Source: Luteimonas kalidii
GTDB lineage: Bacteria; Pseudomonadota; Gammaproteobacteria; Xanthomonadales; Xanthomonadaceae
Direction of reading: 5' to 3'
NCBI RefSeq assembly: GCF_029887935.1
Contig: NZ_JARXRO010000020.1
Location: 280,591-344,590 of the forward strand
DNA: 64,000 nt
The notes under the pieces were generated by a model. The model was given only the letters and a program-made list of their open reading frames with translations, was not told the DNA's origin and did not search any database. This document shows, in pieces, positions 18,028-29,480 of this stretch (positions within the stretch are counted from its first letter, which is position 1; the number at the start of each line of letters is the position of its first letter). The translations under genes were made by a program, and so were the position numbers.

Positions 18028-19728
18028 TCACAGATCCACGCCGAAGCCGATGCCTGCCGATCTTTCGCCACCGCTGAAGGCGCCGCCCAGCGAGAACGAG
18101 GCCCGGCTGCCGACCTTGCGCCCATAGCCCACCGACAACGCCTGTTCGCCACCCTGGAAGCCGGCACCGACCGCGATGCGTCCGCGCGGGCTTTGCGAAC
18201 CGGCGGCATTGATCGCCATGTTCAGCATCGCGCTTCCCATCGCGCCCTGGCGGTCGATGCGCCGGTCCTGCCGCTGGAAGCGGTCGTCGATGCCGCGCTG
18301 GATCGAATCGAGCTGCGCATCCCAGGTGGCGAAGCGGCTGTCGGTGTATTCGTTGGCCGACTGCAGGGTCTGTACCGCGACGGTGTCGGTGTAGGTGTTG
18401 GCCGAGGCGAGCGTGGCGACGTCGCCGGCGTCGGCGTGCGCCTGTGCGGACTGCAGGGTGGCGGCGTCGCCAGCCTGCAATTGCCGCACGTTGACCGCAT
18501 CGGTGGCGGCAACGCCGTCGGCGAGGTTGGCGATCGTAGTGCCGTCGGCACCAGACAGGGTCAGCACGTCGCGGCCGTCGTCGTCGTAGACCACGCTGCG
18601 CGGGCCGCCGCCGGCGGGACCTTCCGGACCTTCGGGGCCTTCGGGACCTTCCGGCCCCGTCGGGCCCTGCGGACCTTCGGGGCCCTCCGGGCCTTGCGGT
18701 CCCGCCGGTCCCTGGTCGCCCTGCAGCGAGCCCAGCCAGTCGGATTCGGTGCCGGCGAAGCCGTTCTGCACCGCGACCTCGTAGGCGCTGTAGCCGCGCT
18801 CGCCCTGGATGCCGCCGACATCGTTGATGCGAGCATTGATGTCGTCGAGCGCGGTGTCGACCGCGCCGAAGGCCGCACCGACGGTGTCGTAGTCGTTCGA
18901 CTGGATGACATACACCGGCGCGGTGAACACGCCGCCCGCATACGCCGCGCCGCCGCCCAGCCATGCGGCGATGCCGGCACCGAGGTCGTCGTCGGCCGCG
19001 CGCATCTGGCGCAGGTTCACCGCATCCGTGTCGTCGGTGCCGTCATCGACCTGGGTCAGGCGCCGCTGATAGCCGTCGAGGCCGAACGAGACGGTGTCCG
19101 CCTGATCGGCCACGGATCGCGCTCCGATCGCGACGCTGTTGGGCGCCGTCGCGCTGGCCACGTTGCCCAACGCCATTGCGTCGATGCCGGATGCCGACGT
19201 GCCGGCCCCCAGCGTGGTGCCGCCATCGGCCGAAACCAACGATCCCGCCCCGATGGCGGTGCCGTCGTCAACCGCGGTGGAGGCTGTCCGGATGCCGACG
19301 AGCGCGTAACCGCCGAGGGCGACATTGTTGTCGCCCTGGGTCCGCGCGAGCGAGCCGACCGCGGTGCCCCCGATCTGCGCGGGAATCGGACCGATGGTGA
19401 TCGCTCCGCCGCTTCCGGCGTTGACCCGTGCCTGCACGCCGATCGCGGTGCCGGACGCCTGGGCCACGACGGACTCGGCGCCGACGGCAGTGCCTCCGGC
19501 AACGCCGACGGAGGACTGGAAGCCGAAGGCGCTGGACCGGTTGGCCGACGCGGTCGAATTGGTTCCGCACTCGGTGCTGCCGTACTGGGCCCCGTTGTTG
19601 CACTCGGGGGTGGGGTCGGCGGCCGCCGGCAGGGGCAATGCGCCGGCGACGGCAAGGGCCAGGCACAGCGGCAACGGTGCGCGACGTATGGGGAGATCCG
19701 ATGGGATGCGGACTGTGCGACGGGGCAT
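18028..19728 (-). CDS. YadA-like trimeric autotransporter adhesin (copy 2)
   Basis: A 566-aa paralogue of the adjacent adhesin with a longer basic n-region and signal peptide ([20 protein letters not shown], then a hydrophobic core to AAAD). Its head (about 45-240) has other repeats ([32 protein letters not shown]) and no acidic DxDGDG loops. From the neck ([13 protein letters not shown], near residue 250) to the anchor the two proteins run almost in register, but the collagen-like tract is longer here (about 12 Gly-X-Y triplets, rich in GPEGPEGP) and the last residues differ (GVDL instead of GFSW). A C-terminal Leu is less usual than Phe or Trp for the outer-membrane assembly signal. Same orientation as copy 1. 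Confidence 0.9.
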   Translation of the reverse strand: MPRRTVRIPSDLPIRRAPLPLCLALAVAGALPLPAAADPTPECNNGAQYGSTECGTNSTASANRSSAFGFQSSVGVAGGTAVGAESVVAQASGTAIGVQARVNAGSGGAITIGPIPAQIGGTAVGSLARTQGDNNVALGGYALVGIRTASTAVDDGTAIGAGSLVSADGGTTLGAGTSASGIDAMALGNVASATAPNSVAIGARSVADQADTVSFGLDGYQRRLTQVDDGTDDTDAVNLRQMRAADDDLGAGIAAWLGGGAAYAGGVFTAPVYVIQSNDYDTVGAAFGAVDTALDDINARINDVGGIQGERGYSAYEVAVQNGFAGTESDWLGSLQGDQGPAGPQGPEGPEGPQGPTGPEGPEGPEGPEGPAGGGPRSVVYDDDGRDVLTLSGADGTTIANLADGVAATDAVNVRQLQAGDAATLQSAQAHADAGDVATLASANTYTDTVAVQTLQSANEYTDSRFATWDAQLDSIQRGIDDRFQRQDRRIDRQGAMGSAMLNMAINAAGSQSPRGRIAVGAGFQGGEQALSVGYGRKVGSRASFSLGGAFSGGERSAGIGFGVDL

Positions 19729-19801
19729 GGCGATCACCTTGTGGCAGGCCGGAAATGGCCGACAGTCAGGAGGATCGGAAAGGACGGCTGCGGACTGACA
19801 T
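19729..19801 (-). promoter_or_regulatory. Conserved upstream block of the adhesin genes (copy 2)
   Basis: Begins ATGTCAGTCCG (19801-19791), then TTTCCGATCC, TTTCCGGCCT and the region before the ATG at 19728. It aligns with 17764-17695, although the protein-coding heads just downstream are different, so the similarity is not merely spill-over from recent gene duplication at the 3' halves. Confidence 0.5.
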
Positions 19802-20058
19802 CGGCTGGACGCGACCCGGGAGCGCGGCCCGGCCGTGCCCCGTGAGGTGGTCGGCGTCACCGTCCGGATGGCGCGTCGCCAGCGTTTCGACGGTGGCGGG
19901 CGGGAGGTGTGGTTCGACAGCGCTTGGTGCCGGTCGCCGTGAGGTCGAACTGCGCCGGCGCGCGCGCGAAACAGGGTCGCAGGGCGCCGGTCCCCGGGCT
20001 GGATCGTCGAATACGCTCGGCGCCGTGCTTCCGGCAGGCCGCAGCGGTGCCTTGCCGG
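19802..20058. other. Gap between kinase 3' end and adhesin leader
   Basis: With the leader block this is a 330-bp stretch without a supported gene. No terminator with a T-run and no repeat were seen, so read-through from the kinase gene into the adhesin genes cannot be ruled out. Confidence 0.5.
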
Positions 20059-22925
<2,867 letters not shown>

Positions 22926-22929
<4 letters not shown>

Positions 22930-23489
22930 GCGGCCTCGCCCAGGTGCGAGAGCAGGAAGGCGCGCGCCTTGCGCCAGTCGCGGTGCACGGTGCGCGAGGT
23001 GACACCCAGGTGGCGGGCGATCTCCTCGAATTCCATGCCGGCGTAGAAGCGGAACTCGATCACGGTGGCCAGCCGCGGGTCGAGCGTTTCCAGCGCGCGC
23101 AGGCCGCGTTCGATGTCCAGCACGTCCAGCCCGGGCTGCGCGCCGTCCTGCGGCAGGTCGGTGGACAGCGTGACCCGGGCGACATCGCCGCCGCGCTTGC
23201 GGGTGCCGCGCGCACGGACGTGGTCGACCAGCACGCAACGGATCACCTTGGCGGCCAGCGCGAGGAACGGGCCGCGCTGGCTGACGTCGAGTGCGCTCCC
23301 GTCGAGCTTGAGGTAGGCCTCGTGCACCAGCACGGTGGTGTCGAGCGTGCCGCGCGCCACGCCCCGCAGTTCTCGCCGGGCGATCGCGCGCAACTGCGTG
23401 TAGAGCTCCTCGAAGCGGGCGCGGTAGGCGGCGTCCTTCCAGTCGGCGTCCGGGACGATCTCGGTGGCGACGGAATCCTCGGGGGCCAT
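22926..23489 (-). CDS. ECF-type RNA polymerase sigma factor (Sig-70_X6 group)
   Basis: A 187-aa sigma factor with region 2 (about 25-100; LYTQLRAIARRELRG, TLDTTVLVHEAYLKLDG, FLALAAKVIRCVLVDHVRARG) and region 4 (about 128-182; LATVIEFRFYAGMEFEEIARHLGVTSRTVHRDWRKARAFL). The wording of region 2 is that of the TIGR02999 group, which is usually linked to a protein kinase rather than to an anti-sigma factor. No anti-sigma gene is present nearby. The kinase gene overlaps its stop by 4 bp. Targets cannot be read, but the two adhesin genes with a common upstream block lie next in line. Confidence 0.93.
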
Positions 23490-23644
23490 GCGCGGAACCG
23501 TTGGGGTGGCGGAGCCAGCTTACCCCAGCGTTCCGGCGTCGCCGCGACCGGCGCGGGCGCCGTGCATGAACCGCAGCCGCGTCCTGTCGGTTCCGCCCCC
23601 CGCGCTTTTCCCGCACAATTCCGCGATCGAGCCCGCGGACGGAC

Positions 23645-23917
23645 ATGCACGCCTACGTTTACAAGAGCCAGCGCAAGGCGGAGACGTACGTGTACCTGGC
23701 GGCGCGCGACGCGTTCGACCGCTTGCCCGAACCGCTGCGCACGCAGCTCGGTCCGCTCGAGTTCGTGCTCGACGTGGCCCTGACCCCGGGGCGCAGGCTG
23801 GCGCGCGAGGATGCCGGGGACGTGCGCGCGAACCTCGCCGCGCGCGGGTTCCACCTGCAGTTCCCGCCGGGCCGGGTCGCCGATCCGATGCACGAGGACT
23901 GGGGCACCGATGCCTGA
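23645..23917 (+). CDS. ycgL: YcgL domain protein
   Basis: A 90-aa protein, one YcgL domain: [19 protein letters not shown] at the start, [22 protein letters not shown] in the middle and the terminal FHLQFPP. The family is small, cytosolic, conserved in gammaproteobacteria and of unclear function. The ankyrin protein gene begins 8 bp before this stop, so the two are translated together. The divergent ECF sigma gene starts 156 bp upstream. Confidence 0.93.
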   Translation: MHAYVYKSQRKAETYVYLAARDAFDRLPEPLRTQLGPLEFVLDVALTPGRRLAREDAGDVRANLAARGFHLQFPPGRVADPMHEDWGTDA

Positions 23918-26900
23918 TGCACCGGCAAGCCGCCGACAGGCGCTCGCCGCCGCCGCGGCCGCTGTCGCGCTGACGCTGGCCGCGGGCCTGGGCGGCGTGG
24001 TGGCGATCGCGGCCGGCGTGCTGGCCCAGCCGGCGCTGGCGCTTGCCGTGCGCGGCTGGCGCCTGCGCCGCGACGCCGATCGCGCCACGCTGGGTCGCGA
24101 TGCGCGTGCACTGCTGGCGCTGTGGGCGATCGCGGTCGGGCTCGCAGGCCTGCTGGTGGCCTGGCCGCTGTCGGCGCTGCTGGCCGGCGCCGGACTCGGC
24201 CCGGTACTCGCGCTCAGCGCCGCGGCGGGGCTGTGCGTGCTCGCGCTGTGGCGCAGCTGGCCGCTGTGGCACGCCGTCGAACGCGATGGCGGCCCGCTGG
24301 CGCGACAGTGGGAGGCGCTGGGCGAGCGCGATGCCTCCGGCTGGCACGGCCTGGCCGCGGCCGCGTGCGTGGCCGTGATCGTGGGCACGCTGGTCCTGCT
24401 CGCCTGGCCGGCCCTGGTGCCTGCGCCGGTCCGCTGGGGCCTGGCGGGCGGCTGCGTGCTGGCCTGGCCGCTGCTGCACGCGCTGCTGCAGCGGCTGCCC
24501 GCGCCGCCCGTGCTCGCGCTGCCGGTGGTGGACATGGGCGGCGAGCCTTCGCGGATGGCGCCGCCCATCCCCGAGGGCGACCTCGACCGCGCCCTGTATG
24601 CCGCCGCGCGCGGCGGCCGCGTCGAGCAGGCGCTTGCGCTGCTCGATGCCGGCGCCGATGCCCACGCGCGGCCGCTGGACGACGATCGCGACCAGCGCCC
24701 GCTGCCGGTGCTGGCCGCGGTGTTGCCGGACCTGCGCCTTCTGCGCGCGCTGATCGCCGCCGGGGTCGACGTCAATGCCGCCCACGCCGGCCTGACCCCG
24801 CTGCTGGCCGCCACCCGGGACAGCTGGCACGGGCGGCCCGAGGCGGTGATGACCCTGCTGGCCAACGGCGCCGATCCGCGCGCCGCCGACCGCGACGGCA
24901 ACACCCCGCTGCACCATGCCGCGCGCAGCTCCGATCCTGGCGTGGCCGCGCTGCTGCGCGACGCGTCGGCCGAACTCGACGCCCCCAACGCCGACGGCCT
25001 GACCCCGCTCGGCGTCGCCTGCGCTGCCGGCAACTGGCGGCTGGCGCGCTTCCTCCTGGAGCGCGGCGCGCGCCCCGGGGTGGAATCGGGCACGCCCGCG
25101 CTGGTGGCCGCGGCCGCCGGCGACGAGGACGATCCGGCCGGCGTGCAGTTGCTACTGCGACACAAGGCGAAAGTGGACGCATGCGACCGCGATGGCCGCA
25201 CCGCCCTGCACGTGGCCGCCTTCCAGGGCCATCAGGACATCACCGCGACGCTGCTCGACGCCGGCGCCGATGTCCATGCACGCGACGCCCACGGCGCCAC
25301 GCCGCTGCTCGAGGCCGCACGCGGCGCACGCACGGCCACCTTCGAAGCGCTGCTCGCCGCAAAAGCCGATCCGCGCACCGTCGACGGCGGGGGACGCCAC
25401 GCCTTGCTGCTGGCCTGCCTGGCCGAGGCACCCTCTTCGGCACTGGTCGCGCGCCTGCTCGAACTCGGACTCGATCCGCAGGCCGTCGATGGTGCAGGGC
25501 GCAAAGCGGTGGACGCGGCCGCTGCGGCCGGACGCTGGCGCCTGGTGGCCCTGCTCGACCCCGCCTATGCGCTGCCGCCCAGCGTCCAGGGCGAGGGCGA
25601 CGAGGGCAGGCCGGAAGACCGCGCGCCGCTGACGCTGCTGCGCGAGGGCCTGGATGCCGGCCGGTTCGACGATCTCGAGCGCGTCGCGGCGCTGGTCACG
25701 CCGGCCGACCTCGGCTCGCTGCTGCTGGAGGAGGGGCCTGCGTCCATCGCGCGGATCGACTGGTTGGTGGCGCAGGGTGCCGACCTCGAATCCCGCGACG
25801 CGGATGGCGAGACGGCCCTGTTCCGGCTGCTCGCGCGCGGCTCCGGCGCGGTCTCCGCGCTGCAGGCGCTGCTGCGCCACGGTGCCTCGCCGGCGGGCAG
25901 CGGCGGGCTGGCGCGTTTCCTGGCCGCCTGCGTCGCCGGCGACCAGGCCGGGCGCGCGCTCGAGCAGTGCGCGCTGGACCTGCTCGAGGCCGGTGCCGAC
26001 CCGTTCGCGCCTTCGCCTGCGGGCGACCCCCCGCTGTCGCTCGCCGTGCACCTGGGCTGGGACCGGCTGATCCAGCGCCTGCTCGCGATCGGGGTCGATG
26101 CCGATGCACGCGACGCCCGTGGCATGACCGCACTGCATCTGGCCGCCGCCTTGGCGCGAGAGGACGTGCTCAAGACCCTCGTGCGCCACGGCGCGACCAT
26201 CGACATGCGCGCCCAGGACGGCCAGACCCCGCTCGGGGTGGCGCTCGCCAGCGGCCGGCGCGACCTGGCCGACTGGCTCGACTGGCGCGGCTGGACCCTG
26301 CCGCGACGCGCACTGCAGCCGTCGGACCTGCCGGCCGCCGCGATGACCGGCGACGCCGATGCCGTGCGTCGCCTGATCGACCTCGGGCTGCCGGTCGAAG
26401 CGGTCGACGGCCAGGGGTGCACCGCGCTGCTGCGCGCCTGCGGCGGCGGCCACCCGGCGGTGGTCGATCTGCTGCTGGCGCGCGGCGCGCAGCCGCAGCA
26501 CGTGGCCCACACCGGCGCCACGCCGCTGTCGGCAGCGGTCAGCGTGCGCCAGATCGAGATCGTCGACCGGCTGCTCGCCGCCGGCGCGCAGCTCGAACAG
26601 CGGCTGCCCGGCGAGGTCACGGTGCTGATGCTGGCGGCGGCACTCGGCCTGCCCGAGCTGTGCGCGCGGCTGATGACCGCTGGCGCCAACGTGCACGCCA
26701 CCGATGCCCAGGGACTGACGCCGCTGCACTGCGCTGCGCTGTACGGATTCACCGCGCGCGACCGCACCCGCCTGGTGGCGCTGTTCGACACCCTGTTGCT
26801 GGCCGGCGCCGAGGTCGACGCGCCGGCCGCCGGCGGCGTCACCCCGCTGCTGCTGCTGGTCGGTGCGCGCGCCGAGCCCGGCACGGCCTGCGACGAGGAC

Positions 26901-27179
26901 GTGCTGCTGGCGGTGATCGAGCACCTGCTCGACGAGGGGGCGAGCCTGGAGGCGCGCGATCCTCGCGGCTTCGGCCCGCTGCACCTGGCCGCGCTGCATG
27001 GCCTGCTGCGGGTGACCCAGCGCCTGCTGCGCGCCGGCGCCGATCCGGAGACGCGCGACGCCCTCAACCGCACCCCGCGCGAGATCGCGGTGATGCGCGG
27101 CTTCGTCGACGTTGCCCACGAGTACGTGCCGGTGCAGGCCGGGGTGTCGATGGCGCGCTTCCTGCGCGACCGGAGCTGA
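23910..27179 (+). CDS. Large membrane-anchored ankyrin-repeat protein
   Basis: A 1089-aa protein. About six hydrophobic segments fill residues 10-195, then a continuous ankyrin solenoid runs to the C-terminus, with well over fifteen copies of the G-x-TPLHxAA / LLxxGA pattern (for example [51 protein letters not shown]). A Pro/Gly/Glu-rich break near residue 555 splits it into two blocks. The start at 23910 (MPDAPASRR) overlaps ycgL by 8 bp and lies just before the first membrane segment. Ankyrin arrays bind proteins; orientation would put the solenoid in the cytoplasm, next to the inner membrane, if the helix number is even. No enzymatic domain was seen. Confidence 0.88.
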   Translation: MPDAPASRRQALAAAAAAVALTLAAGLGGVVAIAAGVLAQPALALAVRGWRLRRDADRATLGRDARALLALWAIAVGLAGLLVAWPLSALLAGAGLGPVLALSAAAGLCVLALWRSWPLWHAVERDGGPLARQWEALGERDASGWHGLAAAACVAVIVGTLVLLAWPALVPAPVRWGLAGGCVLAWPLLHALLQRLPAPPVLALPVVDMGGEPSRMAPPIPEGDLDRALYAAARGGRVEQALALLDAGADAHARPLDDDRDQRPLPVLAAVLPDLRLLRALIAAGVDVNAAHAGLTPLLAATRDSWHGRPEAVMTLLANGADPRAADRDGNTPLHHAARSSDPGVAALLRDASAELDAPNADGLTPLGVACAAGNWRLARFLLERGARPGVESGTPALVAAAAGDEDDPAGVQLLLRHKAKVDACDRDGRTALHVAAFQGHQDITATLLDAGADVHARDAHGATPLLEAARGARTATFEALLAAKADPRTVDGGGRHALLLACLAEAPSSALVARLLELGLDPQAVDGAGRKAVDAAAAAGRWRLVALLDPAYALPPSVQGEGDEGRPEDRAPLTLLREGLDAGRFDDLERVAALVTPADLGSLLLEEGPASIARIDWLVAQGADLESRDADGETALFRLLARGSGAVSALQALLRHGASPAGSGGLARFLAACVAGDQAGRALEQCALDLLEAGADPFAPSPAGDPPLSLAVHLGWDRLIQRLLAIGVDADARDARGMTALHLAAALAREDVLKTLVRHGATIDMRAQDGQTPLGVALASGRRDLADWLDWRGWTLPRRALQPSDLPAAAMTGDADAVRRLIDLGLPVEAVDGQGCTALLRACGGGHPAVVDLLLARGAQPQHVAHTGATPLSAAVSVRQIEIVDRLLAAGAQLEQRLPGEVTVLMLAAALGLPELCARLMTAGANVHATDAQGLTPLHCAALYGFTARDRTRLVALFDTLLLAGAEVDAPAAGGVTPLLLLVGARAEPGTACDEDVLLAVIEHLLDEGASLEARDPRGFGPLHLAALHGLLRVTQRLLRAGADPETRDALNRTPREIAVMRGFVDVAHEYVPVQAGVSMARFLRDRS

Positions 27180-27357
27180 CCGGATCCCCGGATCGCCTCG
27201 GGTCACCCGACCCTTCCGGCGCGAGCCTTGCGCGCCCTGGAGCGCCGGGCCTACAGTCCGCGGGCGGCACCCCGGGCCCGGGTGGCTGCGCCAGGGAGTC
27301 GTACCCGTGCCTCGGGCCGGCATGCGACGTGGCTCGACGACGCGTCAGGGAGGGGAC

Positions 27358-28266
27358 ATGAAGATTCGACGGCATTCGCGCTGGTGCGTGCTGCTGCTGT
27401 GGCTCGCGGCCGGTGCCGCCCAGGCCGCCGGCGTGGCCGAAGCCCGCAAGCAGGTCGAGGCGAGCATGCTGGTGACCGGACGGGTCACCATCACGCGCGA
27501 AGGCACGGTCAGCGACTGGACCATCGACCAGCGCGAGAAGCTGCCGGAGGTGGTGGCGAACATGGTCGATGCGGCGGCGCCGGGCTGGCGCTTCGAGCCG
27601 ATCGAGATCGACGGCGAGCCGGCGCACGGCAGCGCGCGGATGAGCCTGCAGATGATCGCCGAACGGATCGATGACGAGCGCTTCCGGGTCTCGATCCGCA
27701 ACGGGTATTTCGGGCGCGAGGCGGTGTCCAGGGCACAGCCCCCGGGTCGGCGCGGCAAACGCGAAGATGCGTCCTTCCCGGATGACCGGCTGAGCGGGCT
27801 GGAGATGCGCGCGCCCGGCTATCCGGCACTGGCGCTCGAAGCGGGCGTGCAGGGCACCGTGTACGTGATCGTCCGCGTGGACCGCAGCGGACGGGTCCAG
27901 GACGCCGCGGTGGAGCAGGTGAACCTGCGGGCGCTGGGCAACGCGCGCGAGATGGCGCGCATGCGGGACCTGCTGGCCAAGCCCGCACTCGCGGCCGCGC
28001 GCAGATGGACGTTCCGGACGCCCGTCCGCGGCGAGTGGGTGGACGAGGAGTGGTGGTCGGCGCGGGTGCCGGTCGACTATCTCATCGGCGGCATGCAACC
28101 CGGCTACGGCCAGTGGCAGGCCTATGTGCCGGGCCCCCGCAGCCCGGTGCCCTGGCAGATGGAAAGCCTGGAGGGATTCGACGTGGCCCCCGATACGCTG
28201 GTGGCCGGCGAGGTGCATCAGGTCGGTACCGGGCTGAAGCTGCTGAGCCCGCTGCAGGGCGGCTGA
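27358..28266 (+). CDS. Exported protein with TonB C-terminal-like domain
   Basis: A 302-aa protein with a signal peptide (MKIRRHSRWCVLLLWLAAGAAQAAG). The region about 140-255 reads as a TonB C-terminal domain: MRAPGYPALALEAGVQGTVYVIVRVDRSGRVQDAAVEQVN and AARRWTFRTPV. Unlike true TonB it lacks a membrane anchor plus Pro-rich spacer, so it is more likely a periplasmic member of the TonB-like family common in Xanthomonadaceae. The start has a good GGAGG-like site (AGGGAGGGGAC). It follows the ankyrin gene by 178 bp and is convergent with the GAF gene. Confidence 0.85.
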   Translation: MKIRRHSRWCVLLLWLAAGAAQAAGVAEARKQVEASMLVTGRVTITREGTVSDWTIDQREKLPEVVANMVDAAAPGWRFEPIEIDGEPAHGSARMSLQMIAERIDDERFRVSIRNGYFGREAVSRAQPPGRRGKREDASFPDDRLSGLEMRAPGYPALALEAGVQGTVYVIVRVDRSGRVQDAAVEQVNLRALGNAREMARMRDLLAKPALAAARRWTFRTPVRGEWVDEEWWSARVPVDYLIGGMQPGYGQWQAYVPGPRSPVPWQMESLEGFDVAPDTLVAGEVHQVGTGLKLLSPLQGG

Positions 28267-28272
28267 CGCGGC

Positions 28273-28800
28273 TCACGGGCCGGGCGCGTTCGATCGTCCC
28301 AGCGCCTGCAGCCTGCGCGCGCCGCGTTCGGCGATCGCCTGCAGCGCATGTTCGTGCTCGAGCGTGTAGTGGTCGGCATCGGGATGCTCGCTGTCGAGCA
28401 CGCCGAACAGGACGTCGCCCAGCAGGATCGGCACCGCGAGTTCCGACAGGTTGGACTGGTCGTCGGGGACGTAGCGCGGGTCGAAGCGCGCGTCGCCGGT
28501 GCGCTGCGGCAGGCGCAGCCGCGCGCAGCGGCCGACGATGCCCTGGCCGAAGGCGAGCGTGAGGCGGGATTCGAGCACGCGACTGGCCGCGCGCTTGGGG
28601 CCCCACGCCGCCTGCTGGGTCAGGCTGTGACCGCCGGGATCGCACAGGTAGACGATCGCGTCCACCAGCTCGAGCTCCTTGCCGGCGAAGCCGCACAGGG
28701 TCCAGGCCACCTCCGCCGGAAGCGTCGCGCCCTCGAGCGCGGTGTCGAGCTGCGCGAGGCGATTGCGGGCATTGGCGAGGAAGGCGGCGGCTCGGGACAT
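28273..28800 (-). CDS. Single-domain GAF protein
   Basis: A 175-aa cytosolic protein of one GAF domain: LVDAIVYLCDPGGHSLTQQAAWGPK, LAFGQGIVGRCARLRLPQRTGDARFDPRYVPDDQSNLSELAVPIL and VLFGVLDSEHPDADHYTLEHEHALQAIAERGA. The start at 28800 has AGGGGG nine bases upstream; an ATG at 28827 lacks one. The three-Cys set of free methionine-R-sulfoxide reductases is absent, so a sensor or ligand-binding role is more likely. No output domain is attached and the neighbours give no clue. Confidence 0.85.
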   Translation of the reverse strand: MSRAAAFLANARNRLAQLDTALEGATLPAEVAWTLCGFAGKELELVDAIVYLCDPGGHSLTQQAAWGPKRAASRVLESRLTLAFGQGIVGRCARLRLPQRTGDARFDPRYVPDDQSNLSELAVPILLGDVLFGVLDSEHPDADHYTLEHEHALQAIAERGARRLQALGRSNAPGP

Positions 28801-29052
28801 GGCGATGGCCCCCTGCAAGAGTTCCATGCCGGACGCCAGTCGGCGAACCGGCGTCCGCGAGATGCATGGTGCGACCGGAATGCGGGCATGTCCAATCGGT
28901 CCGCGCGCCTCGCAACCGTCGGAGGGAGCGGCCGACGTGTTCTTGTCTCGGATGGGCCCAAGCCTCAACGGATCCGGGATTGCCGCAGATGCGGAGCGGA
29001 GGCGGCTGTCGCGAGGGAAAGCGTCGCGCCTGTCCGGCTCGCGAGGCGTGGT
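28801..29052. other. Upstream region of the GAF gene
   Basis: Part of a 680-bp gene-free stretch between the GAF gene and rho (28801-29480). This part holds no recognised site; the rest contains two copies of the nested palindrome family and the rho terminator, listed separately. Confidence 0.5.
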
Positions 29053-29140
29053 GCACGAAGGCCCTTGGATACCAATGTCTCCCGGCACGGACTCCGGCCG
29101 GCGTCGCTCCTTGATTTCGTACCCGAAGGTCTTCGCGTCC
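29053..29140 (-). repeat. Nested palindrome element, degenerate copy (D)
   Basis: Read on the minus strand it carries AAATCAAGGAG (29117-29107) and GGGAGACATT (29083-29074) in the same relative places as the three better copies, with outer arms that pair only partly (GAAGACCTTCGGGTACG against GGTATCCAAGGGCCTTCG). The inner hairpin is decayed. It is in inverse orientation to copy A, 80 bp to the right. Confidence 0.55.
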
Positions 29141-29220
29141 GGCGTGCCGACATCGATGGCGACCCGCAGCGCGGATCCAGAGCACTTCGCGCCTGCCGCG
29201 CATGCACCCGGAAGCCGCGC

Positions 29221-29325
29221 CCAGCCGTGGCCGGCAGGCCTTTGCGGCAAAATCAAGGAGGAGGCATCCGCCTGCAGGCGGATGCCGGGGGACATTTGCC
29301 GCAAAGGCCTGCCGGTCGCGGCTGG
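29221..29325 (+). repeat. Nested palindrome element, copy A
   Basis: An outer stem of 31 bp (29221-29251 with 29295-29325, only two mismatches, both G-U compatible) encloses AATCAAGGAGGAG, then a perfect 24-bp inner palindrome (29263-29286, stem of ten with loop TGCA), then GGGGGACA. The GGAG foot touches the inner hairpin, as in REP elements. It lies 156 bp beyond the rho stop, after the intrinsic terminator. Compare copies B and C at 53741-54045: conserved single-stranded parts, different but complementary stems. Confidence 0.85.
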
Positions 29326-29426
29326 ACCCGTCAGGTCGCTAGAACACCAGGAAAACGAAGCGACGCGATCCAGCGGAAACTGCTCTCCCTTCGCCTGGAC
29401 CGGGGCACCGCGACCGGGCCAAGAAG

Positions 29427-29460
29427 CAGCAAAGGCGCCGGTTGCCCGGCGCCTTTGCTG
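29427..29460 (-). terminator. Intrinsic terminator of rho
   Basis: A 15-bp perfect stem (29427-29441 with 29446-29460; core AAAGGCGCCGG) with loop of four lies 21 bp past the rho stop codon. The run after it is only partly T-rich. Its strength and place just behind the gene make it the likely terminator. Confidence 0.8.
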
Positions 29461-29480
29461 GTGTCGCGGTGCGTCCTGGC

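Noticed and set aside
24600..27179. Regular repeats taken as a CRISPR-like or satellite array
   Set aside because: They are in frame, vary in sequence and encode ankyrin repeats.
25152..27323. A 723-codon minus-strand frame over the ankyrin gene
   Set aside because: Repetitive only because the ankyrin repeats on the other strand are; no signal, motif or ribosome-binding site.
29221..29325. Copy A as a simple rho terminator
   Set aside because: A separate strong hairpin at 29427-29460 already lies behind rho, copy A has no T-run, and the same element occurs elsewhere with different stems.
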